Made by a program: the position numbers and the translations under genes. From contig NW_020653713.1 in assembly GCF_003589595.1 (NCBI RefSeq), positions 1,815,420-1,879,419 on the forward strand: DNA of 64,000 bases, read 5' to 3'. The DNA is from Hyposmocoma kahamanoa. Taxonomy: Eukaryota; Arthropoda; Insecta; Lepidoptera; Cosmopterigidae. The first letter of the stretch is position 1. Each line of letters begins with the position of its first letter. The notes beneath the pieces were generated by a model. It ran no database searches. It was not told the origin of the DNA and saw only the letters and a program-made list of their open reading frames with translations. Positions 44,016 to 55,493 of the stretch are shown one piece after another.

Positions 44016-45104
44016 TATACGTTGATACCAGATAAATGGGGTGGTTGTCTAGCGCGTTCTTCTTCTTCTTCTTCCTGTCTTTATCCCACGCTAGGTGGGG
44101 TCGGCACAACGTGTATTTTTCTTCCACTCTCGTCTAACAGCCATCATTTGTATACTCACGCCTTTCTTATCCAATTCATCTTTTTTTTTTATTTATTTAT
44201 TTAAAGAAACATACAGCTTACATATTACATAAATGTTTTGTTTACCTATTAAATATTAAATTTAGCCAAATTTTGTTTCCAATGATAGATAATTCACAAA
44301 GTGAAGGCCGAAAGCACTTAATCTACTACACAATGACAAAATTCTGTAAACAATGGCCTAACCAAATGACAAAGCTCCAAACAAGTTTTAAAAAAATAGA
44401 GACAATTATTGCAGAAAAGAAATAATTACTTAATTTATTAACCAAAATCTACTTTTTTAACATTTGACGAAAACAATTTAGTTTACAGGTAAATATATCG
44501 ATGTGGTGGTAACGATCATTATTTACATGATCTGATTAGAAACCTATTCCCAGCGTAGTTAGTACTGCAAGTAGGTACGAAAAACAATGTTGTGTTGGAG
44601 CGAGCATTAACCCTAGGACATTTGAATGAAATACGACTCATTAAGAAAGGAGAATTAACGATGCCATTTATAAGCTTAAACAGAAACATTTGATCTCAAT
44701 CTTGCGCAATCCATCTTTCTTTGGCCTTTCAATAACGCAATATTACGTTTCATGAGAATCGCGGACATACACACCAACATATCCATTGTATCAAAATTAT
44801 ATCACCACACCCACATATATACAATCTGTTTTGATACCAAGAAGAAGTTTTTATTGCTCAATGGCGGTATTTGTGACATTTTCAGTTGACATTGAGAATT
44901 CGATATTGTTTCGAAATCAAGAAAATGTCGAAGCCTTCGAGAATTGGTCTGTTACCAAATAAGGACGGTATCAAATAGCAAAAGTCACTAGATTAAAATA
45001 TTACTTCCGACATAAAGATAGATTTGTACTACCAACCTCGTGTTTTATTACTTACAATACATTCGTCATGTATATATATTAATTAACCAAAAGCACCACA
45101 GTGG
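44016..45104. other. Intergenic, nothing recognised
   Basis: Contains a short TTC microsatellite (44058-44075) and otherwise AT-rich sequence; no supportable gene. Confidence 0.3.
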
Positions 45105-46027
45105 AAATTGGACGTAACACCGACGTAGGTAATCGCATCATAATGTTAAGGTGGGCGGGTATTTGGCTTGACAAGAAGACAGACGATGGACCAAAGCAAT
45201 CACAGAATGGTGGCCAAGAGGAGGCAAAAAGGCCAGTGGGCAGACCACCAGCCCGATGGTCTGAGATTTGCGGGATCGCGCTGGATACTAATGGCGCAGG
45301 AGTCTCATGTGGGGTAAAGCGGCAGATATTCAAACTATATTTGTATTGCAAAAACGAGCGATTCGTACTATATATATCGTCTAAGCTCTCGGGTTTCTCT
45401 CAGAGAAAAGTTTAAGGAGACTGGTATCATGACTGTGGCATCACAGTACATTTACTCAAATATTTTATATGCCCGTAAAAATATACATAATTTCAATAAG
45501 AAAGAAGATATCCATAATATTAACCTTAGAGCTAAGTCCAAACTCATGGTACCACGATTTCGTTTAACCAAGGTAAACGACTCTTTTATGGGGAACTGTA
45601 TACGTTTTTACAATAAGATTCCGGAGCATATGTTAAGTTTATCATTTCCTAAGTTTAAAAAACTACATTAAAAATATTTTGATCGAAAAATCATATTACA
45701 AAATTGAAGACTACGTGTTAGATAAAGATGTATGAAAAGACGACACGGCTCCATATTCCACTCAAATTTGATTCAAAATTCCATAGCATTTAAGTTTATT
45801 TGAAAAGAGCAATCCCAATAGTTTCTTGCTCGTTCTTCTCAGGGAAGTCAGCGTAGTGAACGAGCAGTAACTTAAATGTTAAATGTTTTCAAGTGTATAA
45901 GTTTATTTTACCTATGGAATAAATGATCTTTGACTTTGCAGGATCGAATATTGGCTCTATAAAGAAGAAGCCCATGCCCAGCAGTGGGTTGATGTTAGCT
46001 GACCATGATGATGATGATGATGATGAC
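45105..46027 (+). mobile_element. RTE 3' end split by LINE-H
   Basis: RTE C-terminal coding at 45105-45301 (LRWAG, RPVGRPPARWSEI) resumes at 45938 and ends with the family terminus ('GCCCATGCCCAGCAGTGGGT', then an ATG-repeat tail to 46027). Taking out 45302-45943 rejoins the DNA as GCGCAGGATCG, which encodes A-Q-D-R, a motif normal at this point in RTE ORFs. Confidence 0.75.
45302..45943 (+). mobile_element. LINE-H copy, plus strand
   Basis: 5'-truncated copy starting in the ORF at LMWGKAADIQTIFVLQKR and ending in a short tail (CTTTGACTTTG, 45929-45938). The hexamer GCAGGA flanks it (45296-45301 and 45938-45943). The coding remnant (45429-45671: ASQYIYSNILYARKNIHNFN) is nearly the same as in the 7-kb copy but is shifted and stopped. 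Confidence 0.8.
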
Positions 46028-46514
46028 CATCAACACCTTCACTTTGAAACCGGTATGGCAGCTTGGCAGTTTTCATTTCCACTGCTACAAAAAAAAGCCA
46101 AATGGGCTCTTAATTTACCCATGAAATAACAGATATAAATATAGATATATCGATAAGTAACACATTCAAAGACACAACAACAGCACAGCATATTTTCTTC
46201 GGTATTCAAGGTCAATAAATAAATCGTATCAAATCTTTTTTATCTTATTCCATGATTACCTACTCGTTAAAATCAAGTCGAGTAGCGACAATTCGAGAAC
46301 ATGTCTGCCTTTGACATTTGCGAATTTACGTAAGAATTTATTTGGTCCGATTATATTGCTGTTCAATTTAAGATTAAGAAACTTCCTGCCGCAAGTAATT
46401 TGTAAATATTGAAAATTTACATAAAACCACTATATTTTACAGGTTTTATAACGTCACTAGAGTTACATACGTCAGGAGACCTACTAGCATTAGTGGAATT
46501 CAGTAGTTTTTTTA
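46028..46514. other. Intergenic, nothing recognised
   Basis: No supportable gene. Confidence 0.3.
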
Positions 46515-46720
46515 CATATATACCAAGTAATGGGATGAACAAGTCGTGCGTCTGGTGGTAAGCGACACGCCTGTTCGTAACACGGGACATAAGTTGAAAA
46601 GTCCTATGTGTCTGTAATTTCACCAGCACCGTTCCGCTTCAAAGCCGGAACGCATTAATTCTCACGTTACTGCTTGGCAACAGTAACAGGTAATATGGCA
46701 GTAACTTCACTGGTACTTAT
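46515..46720 (-). repeat. SINE-like repeat A, core deleted
   Basis: Reversed 3' end ('CAAGTAATGGGATGAACAAG', 'AGCGACACGCCTGTTCGTAA') joined to the reversed middle module ('CATAAGTTGAAAAGTCCTAT', 'CCGGAACGCATTAATTCTCA'). Confidence 0.65.
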
Positions 46721-47210
46721 CGTTTCCAAATTAGTCCCACCAGGATTCGAATCTCCTTAAACAATACCATTGGCCACCAAAAAAAATACCTTAGTACACT
46801 TGCTCGTAAATAGTATTATTGCAAGGTGGCTAACTTGAAGCCCCAAATAAAACGCTCAGGTCTTTTTTCTTCCCGTTACAATCACGGTTGGCGAGGAGTT
46901 CTTTAAAATTTGTAGCACGACATTACTTCCTTACGTAGGTCAGGTTCAAGTTCTAGCAAGGAGGTTATTGTTACCTGAACAGAAATTTAATTACAATTTA
47001 GCCACATACTACTTAAAATACTTATTATTAAAAATTCCTTTTGATTGATTTTAATTATTTTCTGTGTAAAAATTTAGCAATTTTTTTTACAGTTCATCAT
47101 GGCTGCATGCGTCTTTGCTTTTTACAACATTTTAGTTCGAGTTGTATTATCTATGGAAAAATTAAAAAAAATCTCAAACCATAACTGTTATGTTGTGAAC
47201 CATATTTATA
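46721..47210. other. Intergenic, nothing recognised
   Basis: AT-rich; no supportable gene. Confidence 0.3.
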
Positions 47211-47218
47211 TATTTTAT

Positions 47219-47587
47219 CTTAGAATAATAACGCATAGAAACCTAGTCCGCACACGCTAAGTGAGGCAAATTGAAAAGGGCCTACACGAGCGGGCGGGCC
47301 TTCAGTGCTCAAGGTCAACCTGCACCGCGAACAGACCAAGAATTTTAGCTAAAAATGACGAAATGTGCGGTAAATGAGTGTAAAAATACGTCAGACAAAC
47401 ATAAAATACATACTAACACCACATTCCACAAGGAAGTAACGCGTTTCAACTTGTATTTTTATATAAATATTCACTAAAACCGAAAATTAACCTACTACTA
47501 AAACTAGCCTACATGAATTTGATTTTTGCCTCACTTGTGACAGTTCGTTTGATATGAAACTATCATTCTATGCGTTATTATTCTAAG
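47219..47587 (+). mobile_element. P-superfamily-like MITE with THAP-like mini-ORF, copy 1
   Basis: A 369-bp element with perfect 22-bp inverted ends (beginning CTTAGAATAATAACGCATAG), flanked by the exact 8-bp duplication TATTTTAT at 47211-47218 and 47588-47595. It encodes a short ORF (47355-47477) resembling the start of a THAP zinc finger. P-type transposases carry an N-terminal THAP domain and make 8-bp duplications, which points to a deletion derivative of a P-like element. Confidence 0.8.
47355..47477 (+). pseudogene. Truncated THAP-domain ORF
   Basis: 40 codons: MTKCAVNECKNTSDKHKIHT, then a TTFHKE segment. The spaced cysteines (C4 and C9), the following K-N-T-S and the F-H pair match the beginning of the THAP (C2CH) DNA-binding finger. 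The distal Cys and His ligands are missing, because the ORF stops at 47477 or because the original continued after an intron. The reading frame is kept in the second copy (52678-52800) with two amino-acid changes. Confidence 0.6.
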
Positions 47588-47595
47588 TATTTTAT

Positions 47596-48340
47596 ATGGT
47601 TTATTTATCACAAAACACACACATGCAAATCATATAAAAAAAATAAATAGAAAAAACAATTTTGCAAACAAAAAAATACCTCTGCACAAATAAAACATAA
47701 GCATTAAAACAGGAAATTATTATTTATATATTTGGCTGTATCACAAGCAAAAATAAAAAAGAATAATTAAAACTTAAATCAAATAACAAAAAGGACCAAC
47801 ACAAAAATATGCAAGGTGTTATAATACTGTATTCATTTCCTCATAAATGTAATGAAAAATATTATATGTATCACGGACGGTAAAAAAATACTAAACTCGA
47901 GTTAGATTTTCAATAGACCCTCGTTAATACTTTCTTAATTACCGTCGTTAATACACAATGTACTATATTGTTTTCCCTCAACGCTGTTTTAGGACAGCTT
48001 ATATATTAAACAGCTATCACAAAGTAAATAAATGTTAGACGACTATGAAAAACATCCATCCTTATTATACCAACAAAATCCGGCAAAATATCCGGATCAA
48101 CAAACTTTTATCCCCTTGGGAGCAGCAATGAGCCAAAGATCAACCTCGAAAGCCGAACTTCGTAACAGCATTAATGTAATAACTGAGCCATCTGCGAACA
48201 AGTTATAATTAAGTGTTCTTCAAATAATGGATGTAAAAATAGAATGGGAAGCAAGACAGGATATTATAGCGGATTTTTCATACATAGTAAACTCGGTTGG
48301 ATGGTAGTAGTCGAAGTCGGATAGATAGAAGGGTATAAAT
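47596..48340. other. Intergenic, nothing recognised
   Basis: Very AT-rich; no supportable gene. Confidence 0.3.
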
Positions 48341-48359
48341 CGTTCGACCCGGTTTTACA

Positions 48360-48440
48360 CAGTGGGCGGTAGATTAGAAGTTGTTGGGTTCGATTCGCGA
48401 TACGGCCAATTTGGGAGATAAACTTTTCTATTCAGGTTTT
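48360..48440 (+). repeat. tRNA-like SINE head, weak
   Basis: GGTAGATTAGAAG followed by the B-box-like GGGTTCGATTCG suggests a decayed pol III promoter. No element ends are visible. Confidence 0.3.
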
Positions 48441-48581
48441 AGTTAGGATGATCTAGGTTGAAAAGCACCAGAATGCGTCCGTACAAATCTTTATATTCGT
48501 GTAATAGCCAGGGTTTCTATGGCGGCACCATTAAATCCGGGTTTATGGCTTAATTTTTGGTTGAAAAACTATTAATAATAA

Positions 48582-48785
48582 TAACGCACACACTCGACAT
48601 AGCCCCGCACTAGGGAAACCCTGTGTCGCGGGTGCCATGGACACACAAATAGACAATTACAAATTACACCCAGACTCACGAGACAAATAAATGTAGGCCA
48701 TACAAATATTTCTCCCGGCCCGGGAATCGAACCTGGGACCTCTGCATGGCAGTCCAGCATGGTAACCGTTCGGCCACGGAGGTAG
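48582..48785 (-). repeat. tRNA-headed SINE S1
   Basis: A complete-looking minus-strand copy: head 48715-48785 (A box TGGCCGAACGG, B box GGTTCGATTCC), body, and a 3' end GTGTGCGTTATTATTATTAA. Length about 204 bp. Nearly identical to 21167-21370. Confidence 0.8.
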
Positions 48786-49903
48786 TTATTTAGTTTATTG
48801 CAGCAAATTTTTGATAATTGTTTGCTGCGACTGTTGTATTATATATTTTGTATTATAACTTGGTAAATAATCAAAAATAAGATTTTAGTAAATGGAATTT
48901 GAAACAGCTCCGACTGTTGTGGCGGTCGAGCAGGGAGTGACCGTGGTACGAAAACAAAATGAGAAAGTGAAGGAAGATGGAACAATTCAAATTTAAAATT
49001 TAAATACAAGTAAAATAAAAAATGATAGGATACAAGCAGAGAGAGGCGATACAAAAAGGTGAGATGACGGTGTAAGGAGGTCACACCGTCACAAGGTAGT
49101 GCTCAATAGTGAATTTTGGCACTCTTGTGGTCATCGTACAGGAAATAGCCTGGCTTGAGACCTCTGGTGCGCATGTGGTCCTCTTAAATTAAGTTGTTTT
49201 TCACTCTGGCCCGATAAGAGCTAAGGATTTGACACGTCTTCCTAAGGGTTGTGAACCGTATTTAACATGCAAGTTTCATCCCAATCATATTCGTACATCT
49301 CTGTCAAAGTTAGTGTTTTAATGACAATTAGTTTGAGTTCGGAAATCTGAAAGGCTAGATTTAGATTCCAGTCTCCTACAAATTTTGTCACTTTAGGAAA
49401 TAAGATTTGTTTTTGTGTGAAATAACAATTAACCAAAATTTCTATAGAAAATCCATTTATTAAAATTATGTTCTTTGGCTGGTTTGAACCACACTTACAG
49501 ACGATAAATAAGTAAATGCAGTATGGCGTGTATCTATGTGAAGGGTGTGTAATAAGAGCCTACTTCGCCGTCTTCCACCTGCATGAGCTTTCTGAAAATG
49601 CGGCATGTAAATTATAGCTTTTTGCAAGGTAATGAGTTTCCTATACAATGTATTAATTTGAGACTAAAAAAGTTGATTGGCACTAATGCTTGTTGTGAAA
49701 AGAACAATTGGAATAACATATACTGCTTATTATTATTATTATCACGATGGTTTTTCCTTTCACCCCAAGAAAACCAACCATCAAACTCTAAATGGAGAAA
49801 AAGTCGTTTCTCACTGATCTCTCGCCGTCCTTTTTATTTAAAATTTTACATTAATTCATGTGATGTTTAAATCTATATAAATTTAATTTAAATTTAAAAT
49901 AAA
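48786..49903. other. Intergenic, nothing recognised
   Basis: Frames at 48839, 49242, 49466 and 49583 show no domains and overlap each other on opposite strands. No gene supported. Confidence 0.3.
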
Positions 49904-49962
49904 CCCTATTACACCTAAGATGCGAAGTGTGAGATCCAGTTCGCATCTTAGGTGTAATAGGG
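49904..49962. repeat. Perfect 23-bp hairpin
   Basis: Arms 49904-49926 and 49940-49962 are exact reverse complements around a 13-nt loop (GTGTGAGATCCAG). The arms contain TTACACCTAAGATGCGAA. The right arm runs into GGCCACATCTGCAAA, which is also found at 4948-4962 without the hairpin. Confidence 0.85.
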
Positions 49963-50767
49963 CCACATCTGCAAAGGAAAGAAATTAGTCCATGACTTTT
50001 TATGTTTAAATTGCGATGCCTCCAATTAACATACGCCTACTGAATTTTTGAAACTGTTCTGTTTTTAATTTGTTTTTGCGTCTTTACTTTGTTTCCACAA
50101 AATTCATTTTTGTTTTTTTTTCGAATTTATTTTTTGTTTCCTTATTTTTTATAAAATTCGGGGAGTATATTAGTAAATATATATGGCTGTTTACAAAAAT
50201 AACAGAAAATGACCAAAAAATAAAGATTGCGTAGATATCGATTTGGAGAGATTTAAAACATTTGTTTCACATAGGTTGTTTTATTTTTATGACTCCCAGC
50301 GATAAAAGCATTTTTGACGTATGATAAAATGTCACGTAACCATTTATCGCTACCCGCTTATAAATTACAATGCAGTAAAATGTGACGCAATGTACAACCG
50401 CCGACCGTCAACGAATTTCGGCGTCGCCGCAGGCGCAGATCGGTGCAATGGCATAATGCAAGTTCAGTGCCACGGTCAGTTACTTTAACCTCCTCTCTTG
50501 CATAATCTTACGTAATGCTCTTTTAAAAGTTCTTTTAAAGCTGTTATTATAATTATATTGAATGGAGTTTGACAGCAACTTAATATTTACCAGTAAACAA
50601 CAGAAATCTGATTGATGATAGTCCAATTCGAATCAATAGGCGACTGACAGTTTGTTAATTGGTCATTCTGGTGTTAGTGTTCACTGCCATATTTCCGTGG
50701 CAACTTCGAGTATGGCGTCGTGAAATGTTATTTAATATTCGAAAATAATATCTTGAAACATTATTTA
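49963..50767. other. Intergenic, nothing recognised
   Basis: No supportable gene. Confidence 0.3.
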
Positions 50768-50935
50768 CCGCCTCCGTGGCCGAGCGGTTACCATACTGGA
50801 CTGCCACGCCGAGGTCTCGGGTTCGATTTCCGGGTCAGAAGAAATATTTCTAAGGCCCACATCTATTCCTCTCGTGTGTTTGTGTGTAATTTTTGGTTGT
50901 CTATATGTGTGTCAATGCCCGCTATACCGTTTCCC
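50768..50935 (+). repeat. tRNA-headed SINE S1, plus strand
   Basis: Head 50771-50840 with A box TGGCCGAGCGG (perfect) and B box GGTTCGATTTCC, followed by the body ('GTGTGTAATTTTTGGTTGTC'). The distal 3' end is missing or diverged after about 50935. Confidence 0.75.
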
Positions 50936-51024
50936 TATGGGCTAGAGAAAGAGACCACTAACACGAGAATGACAGTAACAATGAAGATTTTTAGAAGAAA
51001 AATTCATCATTCGAATACACGCTG

Positions 51025-51115
51025 TTCCGTTTCGTAGTTTAGTTGGGAGAGCGTTAGCCACGGTATGGCGAAGGCGCTGGTCGAAATCCTGCCGGATTTA
51101 ACATAATAATTATAA
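51025..51115 (+). repeat. SINE S2 fragment
   Basis: 'GTTCCGTTTCGTAGTTTAGT', an A-box-like region and a B-box-like 'GGTCGAAATCCTGCCGGAT', then 'ATAATTATAACA' of the S2 tail. Decayed. Confidence 0.5.
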
Positions 51116-51234
51116 CAATTTGTTATGTGGAGTCATTTCATAAAAAATAATTTAATATCATGGTAGTAAAATATCGCAAAACTCAATGATTTTAATAGAT
51201 TTTATATAATATATTTTGAAGATATCAAATGACA

Positions 51235-51422
51235 AGACGAAAGAAGCATGCACCTGGTGGTAAGACACACGCCCACCATTACCTGTGGTTACAGTTACAG
51301 TGCAATTCAGAGTTTAAATCGCAAAGACCTGTGGGACACCGTCAATGCATCCACCACTCTGGGACATAATATTAACAGGTGCCTGTAATTCCACCCTTCA
51401 ACACCGGAACGCAGTAATGCTC
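51235..51422 (-). repeat. SINE-like repeat A, interrupted by a LINE
   Basis: Reversed 3' and middle modules ending at 'CGGAACGCAGTAATGCTCAA', where the LINE fragment begins. The remaining 5' module is not found on the far side. Confidence 0.6.
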
Positions 51423-51960
51423 AAAACTCAAACTGCTCTTTGTGCTTATCACGCCTATGTAGCCTCTAGTTTGCGATATGGTCTGCTGCTTTGGGGGAAC
51501 GCTGCTGCAACACATATTACACCACTGTTTAAAACCCAGAAGAAATGTGTCAGGGCCATGTTTGGTGTGGGCCAGCGAGAAAGCTGTGTACCCTATTTTA
51601 GAAAACTAAAGATTTTAACCCTACCATCTATGTATATTTACGAGGCCTGTGTTTATATAAAACAAAATCCAGGCAACTTTAATCTAGTGAAAACCAGACA
51701 TCCCAGGAAAACAAGGAACAAAATAGAAATACGGCCAAAACAACGCCCCACCTTGGAATTTTACAATAGAACGATATTTATATTGGCACCTAAATTATTT
51801 AATAAAATACCAGATGCAGTTAAAGAACTAAATTGTAGGCAATTTAAAATAAAATTACATAATTTGTTAGTTACACAATGCTACTACAATATAAATGATT
51901 TTTTAATTGACAACATAAAATGTAAAATTTAACCACTGCGCGTGATTGAAATAAGAATTG
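51423..51960 (+). mobile_element. CR1/jockey-group LINE 3' fragment
   Basis: 5'-truncated, open to 51932. The translation keeps YHAYVASSLRYGLLLWGNAA, KTQKKCVRAMFGV, LTLPSMYIYEACVYI and APKLFNKIPDAVKEL, the C-terminal blocks of the same LINE group as LINE-C and LINE-H but clearly a third family. The frame is uninterrupted for about 170 codons, so the insertion is not very old. Confidence 0.8.
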
Positions 51961-52520
51961 TGTAAAATATTCGCATGCCAAGTTTTGGTGAAATGTACGA
52001 TCTAATAATAATATACTATAACACCATTGCAAACTACATTTTTCAGCGAATAAATATCTTGTATTCTTGTATTCTCACATTTATTGCTTGGTGGTATAAA
52101 TTGATGTGTACAGTAACCATAATAATATAATATGTATTCAAATAGATACGTACTCGTATTTAAACATTCACTTGTTCGACCAAAATGCTCCGGTTCCCAC
52201 AAAATCTGATACATATTGCTGCATTCGAGATCGATTTTCATTTTGCTGCATATAAAATGCACGCAGAAAGCCTGTAGACCATTCCCCACACTTGCGTGAT
52301 CAAGTCACATCTGGCCAACATGATTCTAAAGGTTAGTGTATTAACAAAATGTAGGGCGTTTGACCTACCGCCTCTCAAGTAGAAGAGATTCGTATACGGG
52401 TTAAAACCTTTGAGGTTTTTCAAATGTATGTGCGAAATTTGTACTTTTCGGTGAACAATAACATCGTTTTGAAACCTACGGGCCTGCCATAACCCTTCCA
52501 AAAACAATCTTATTTCAATG
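51961..52520. other. Intergenic, nothing recognised
   Basis: The minus-strand frames at 52002-52289 and 52238-52507 show no domain; no gene supported. Confidence 0.3.
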
Positions 52521-52532
52521 TAAGCTTATTAT

Positions 52533-52910
52533 CTTAAAATAATAACGCATAGAATCCTAGTCCGCACACGCTAAGTGAGGCAAATTGAAGCGCGCCCAAT
52601 GGGCCTACACGAGCGGGCGGGCCTTCAGTGCTCAAGGTCAACTTGCACCGCGAACAGATCAAGAATTTTAGCTAAAAATGACGAAATGTGCGGTAAATGA
52701 GTGTAAAAATACGTCAGACAAACATAAAATAGATACTAACATCACATTCCACAAGGAAGTAACGCGTTTCAACTTGTATTTTTATATAAATATCCACTAA
52801 AACCGAAAATTAACCTACTACTAAAACTAGCCTACATGAATTCGATTTTTGCCTCACTTGTGACTGTTCGTTTGATATGAAACTATCATTCTATGCGTTA
52901 TTATTCTAAG
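52533..52910 (+). mobile_element. P-superfamily-like MITE with THAP-like mini-ORF, copy 2
   Basis: 378 bp, about 95% like the copy at 47219-47587, with matching inverted ends and the exact 8-bp duplication CTTATTAT at 52525-52532 and 52911-52918. It has an extra GCGCGCCCAATG-type segment near 52594. Its mini-ORF at 52678-52800 keeps all 40 codons (H to D and T to I changes). Confidence 0.8.
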
Positions 52911-52918
52911 CTTATTAT

Positions 52919-53730
52919 AATATTACTCATATTGGTACCATGACAAACCTGCCAACCAAGTAATGTATTATTGCTAAAGGGATTGAAAGAACCAATGATT
53001 TCCCAATATTGTCTATTCCTTACTAAAAATAGGAAAGAAATAACGCTATATGAACTGCATAATGCCATCTCTTTCTTTTTTGATGTTCCGAATCGTCGTA
53101 TCCTAGTATAATGTTTAGGTACTTAATGTTATTTACATTAAGAGAATTTTGAATGTTCAAAAAATGGGATTGTATGTAATAATAAAATCTATTAAAATTA
53201 CGTTGCTTTCAATAATTATTCCGAGTTTTCATGAAGACAAATAAATAAAACAAGCTGAGTCTTGATAGTCACGTTGTGAATTCGGAATTATAGTCTAGTG
53301 TCAACTGTTAGTGTCGCCAAAGAGCATATAGATGTCGCTGGCATAATTTTCCGAAATAAACATCGCGTATTTTTATTTAACGAGAAATGATTTCCTATGT
53401 ACTATTAAATAAAAAAATAAACAAAATATTGAAGAGATGTTTATAAATGAATAAGTTCAACTTAACTTTTAACCATTACAAATCAATATTAAAACAATAA
53501 AATATTAAAACAATAAAACTGAAAATAATAATGTTTCCATTGCATCCGTGTAACTATTTTAAGATTGCTAAATTTGACATAAGAGCAATATTACTTTAAT
53601 GTTAAAGTCGCGTCGTAGTACGAACTCAATGAATGAATAGTTACAACGCTGCCAATAAGACTTCATAGTTTTAACATTATAATAAACTTTAAGGACGTCA
53701 TGGTACGAAAGCCAATGTAAGGTTAAAGTA
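52919..53730. other. Intergenic, nothing recognised
   Basis: No supportable gene. Confidence 0.3.
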
Positions 53731-53734
53731 ATAT

Positions 53735-53905
53735 TGTGTTAAGAGGTTGTCGGTTGGACGTCGAAGAAGATTCACAGCCCTCGGGAAATGCGGAAAGTCC
53801 ACAACCCGCATTGGGCCATTGTGGCGGACTATGGCCTAAACCCTCGCCTGAGAGGAGACCCGTGACCTGCAGTGGGGCGTATAAATGGGTTAATAATGGC
53901 GTCTA
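53735..53905 (+). mobile_element. RTE-type LINE 3' end
   Basis: 'ACCCGCATTGGGCCATTGTG', 'CTGAGAGGAGACCCGTGACC' and 'TGCAGTGGGGCGTATAAATG' followed by GGGTTAATAATGG form the terminus typical of arthropod RTE elements. The 71-codon frame here is the translated terminus, not a host gene. Confidence 0.6.
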
Positions 53906-54699
53906 TAAATTAGGTTTTTACATTTTGACACTACGTACAATTAATCAGTGAATGTACCACGAATTTATTGTGACAGTTGTCGCTAGCGGTCGCGTAAATT
54001 ATTTCACAATTTTGTATGGCCTAATATACAGAGCCCTAGGGGTCACAAGAAGAAACAACATTTCGAATACAAACATTTTACGCGGTTGCCTGCGATAACT
54101 GTCGCTGTAATCTTGTGGTAGAGGCATAGAGCTCACATTGTCAGCGCGCATAGGCTTCGATCCGGAAACGTCCCATTAAACACCATTGTGTATTTAATGA
54201 AGAGGGTGAGTTCTACAAATTGCGAAGTGTGTTGAATTCCTGCGGAAGTACATCATTTGCTCACGGAGTGTGTTCGGACGGAACCTATCTGAGTGCGGTT
54301 GTTTGCACAGGTTTTGGTACATTTAATGTTGAGTGGTTCCAGGCCGTTTTCTCTGAGCCAACCAAGTAGTGCCGCGAAGATTTTGTAGTCTGGTTGTATA
54401 TTAATTTATGTGTTTGGATTCTAGTTTGGAAGTGTTTTTTTTTGTATTGTTTTTATAATCTGGCTGACATGTTCAATATAGTCGAGGAAGTCATAATATT
54501 TTTAGGAATTTTCACAAAACAATAGTTAGGTATTTGTTACGCAAGGTAGCAAAGTTGTTGTTTGGAAACTAACATTGAACCACGAGTAATTCAAAAATAG
54601 ATTCCTGAGCGTAGTAAGGATTTCAGACACGAGACGCAAAACAACTTTGCTGCCAAGCGAGAGAATTGAAGTAATTTAATATATAATAAACACAATTAG
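53906..54699. other. Intergenic, nothing recognised
   Basis: No supportable gene. Confidence 0.3.
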
Positions 54700-54955
54700 T
54701 TATTATTGTCAATTTAATGTTAACAATAATAAGAATAAAATATACCAACGCATTTATTTACATAAATATGCAATGTACGACAAATCGCGTAGTTTAACGT
54801 GTCATTATCTTTTTTATCGAAAGAAAAAGTTAGGTGCACCACAGTCTATCGTCAAGCACGAATTTCAGAAACCTTTTCCAAAAGTTAAACCTTTTCTAAT
54901 GACAAAGTAAACCTTTCCGAGCTAAAGAGGTGAAAAAAAATTATTTTGGATTTAA
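54700..54955 (-). repeat. Repeat E1, left half, minus strand
   Basis: Reversed left half of E1 ('AAGAAAAAGTTAGGTGCACC', 'ACCTTTTC', 'TTTCCGAGCTAAAGAGGTGA'); the right half is missing. Confidence 0.6.
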
Positions 54956-55139
54956 GCAAATATTTGACCATAACGATATTCCAAAAGGAAAAAGCGCTTA
55001 ATAACAAATTCAAAAATAAATACGCTAACGTAGTTGAATAATATTTTTATGCTCTTTCAATGTTTATGAAAAAAATGTTTTTTTACGTAAACTAGTTATA
55101 TAAAAAAAATATAGTCAACAAATAACATGCCGCCACAAA

Positions 55140-55225
55140 ACCATCGTCGGAATTGGAACCGTCCGTCGACCTTTAAAATGAGTTGCAACCGTTCTCCCAC
55201 TGAGCTACCGTCCCAATAGAACCCT
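55140..55225 (-). repeat. tRNA-like SINE head
   Basis: Minus strand: perfect A box TAGCTCAGTGG in GGACGGTAGCTCAGTGGGAG, then a B-box-like GGTTCCAATTCC about 45 bp later. T-arm pairing is disrupted and no acceptor strand is present, so it is read as a SINE head rather than a functional tRNA. Confidence 0.45.
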
Positions 55226-55426
55226 GCAAATAATTCCATCAACGTCAGAGATTTGATTAAGTAATCATAACTTCCAAGTTTGGCATAGTTTACTTGGCAT
55301 TGTTTACAAAATATTTAACAGCGTTTAAATAGGACAAAACCACGATTAATAAACCCATAATTTTCAAAATATTTTATCCACAGAATTATTTAATTACTAT
55401 TTATTAAAAACATGGTGTATTAAGTA

Positions 55427-55434
55427 ATAAAAGG
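55427..55434 (+). promoter_or_regulatory. TATA-like box of first cuticular gene
   Basis: ATAAAAGG, 60 bp before the proposed start codon at 55494, at the spacing seen for the two clearer TATA boxes in this cluster. Its sequence is a weak match. Confidence 0.45.
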
Positions 55435-55493
55435 CAACAAATCTTTCGTGTTACGGGTGTAACGATTAACCACATTTGATACTCAAGACGTGT

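Noticed and set aside
53736..53951. 71-codon ORF with Cys and Pro
   Set aside because: Translation of an RTE 3' terminus (ends in the GCAGTGGGGCGTATAAATG block), not a host protein.
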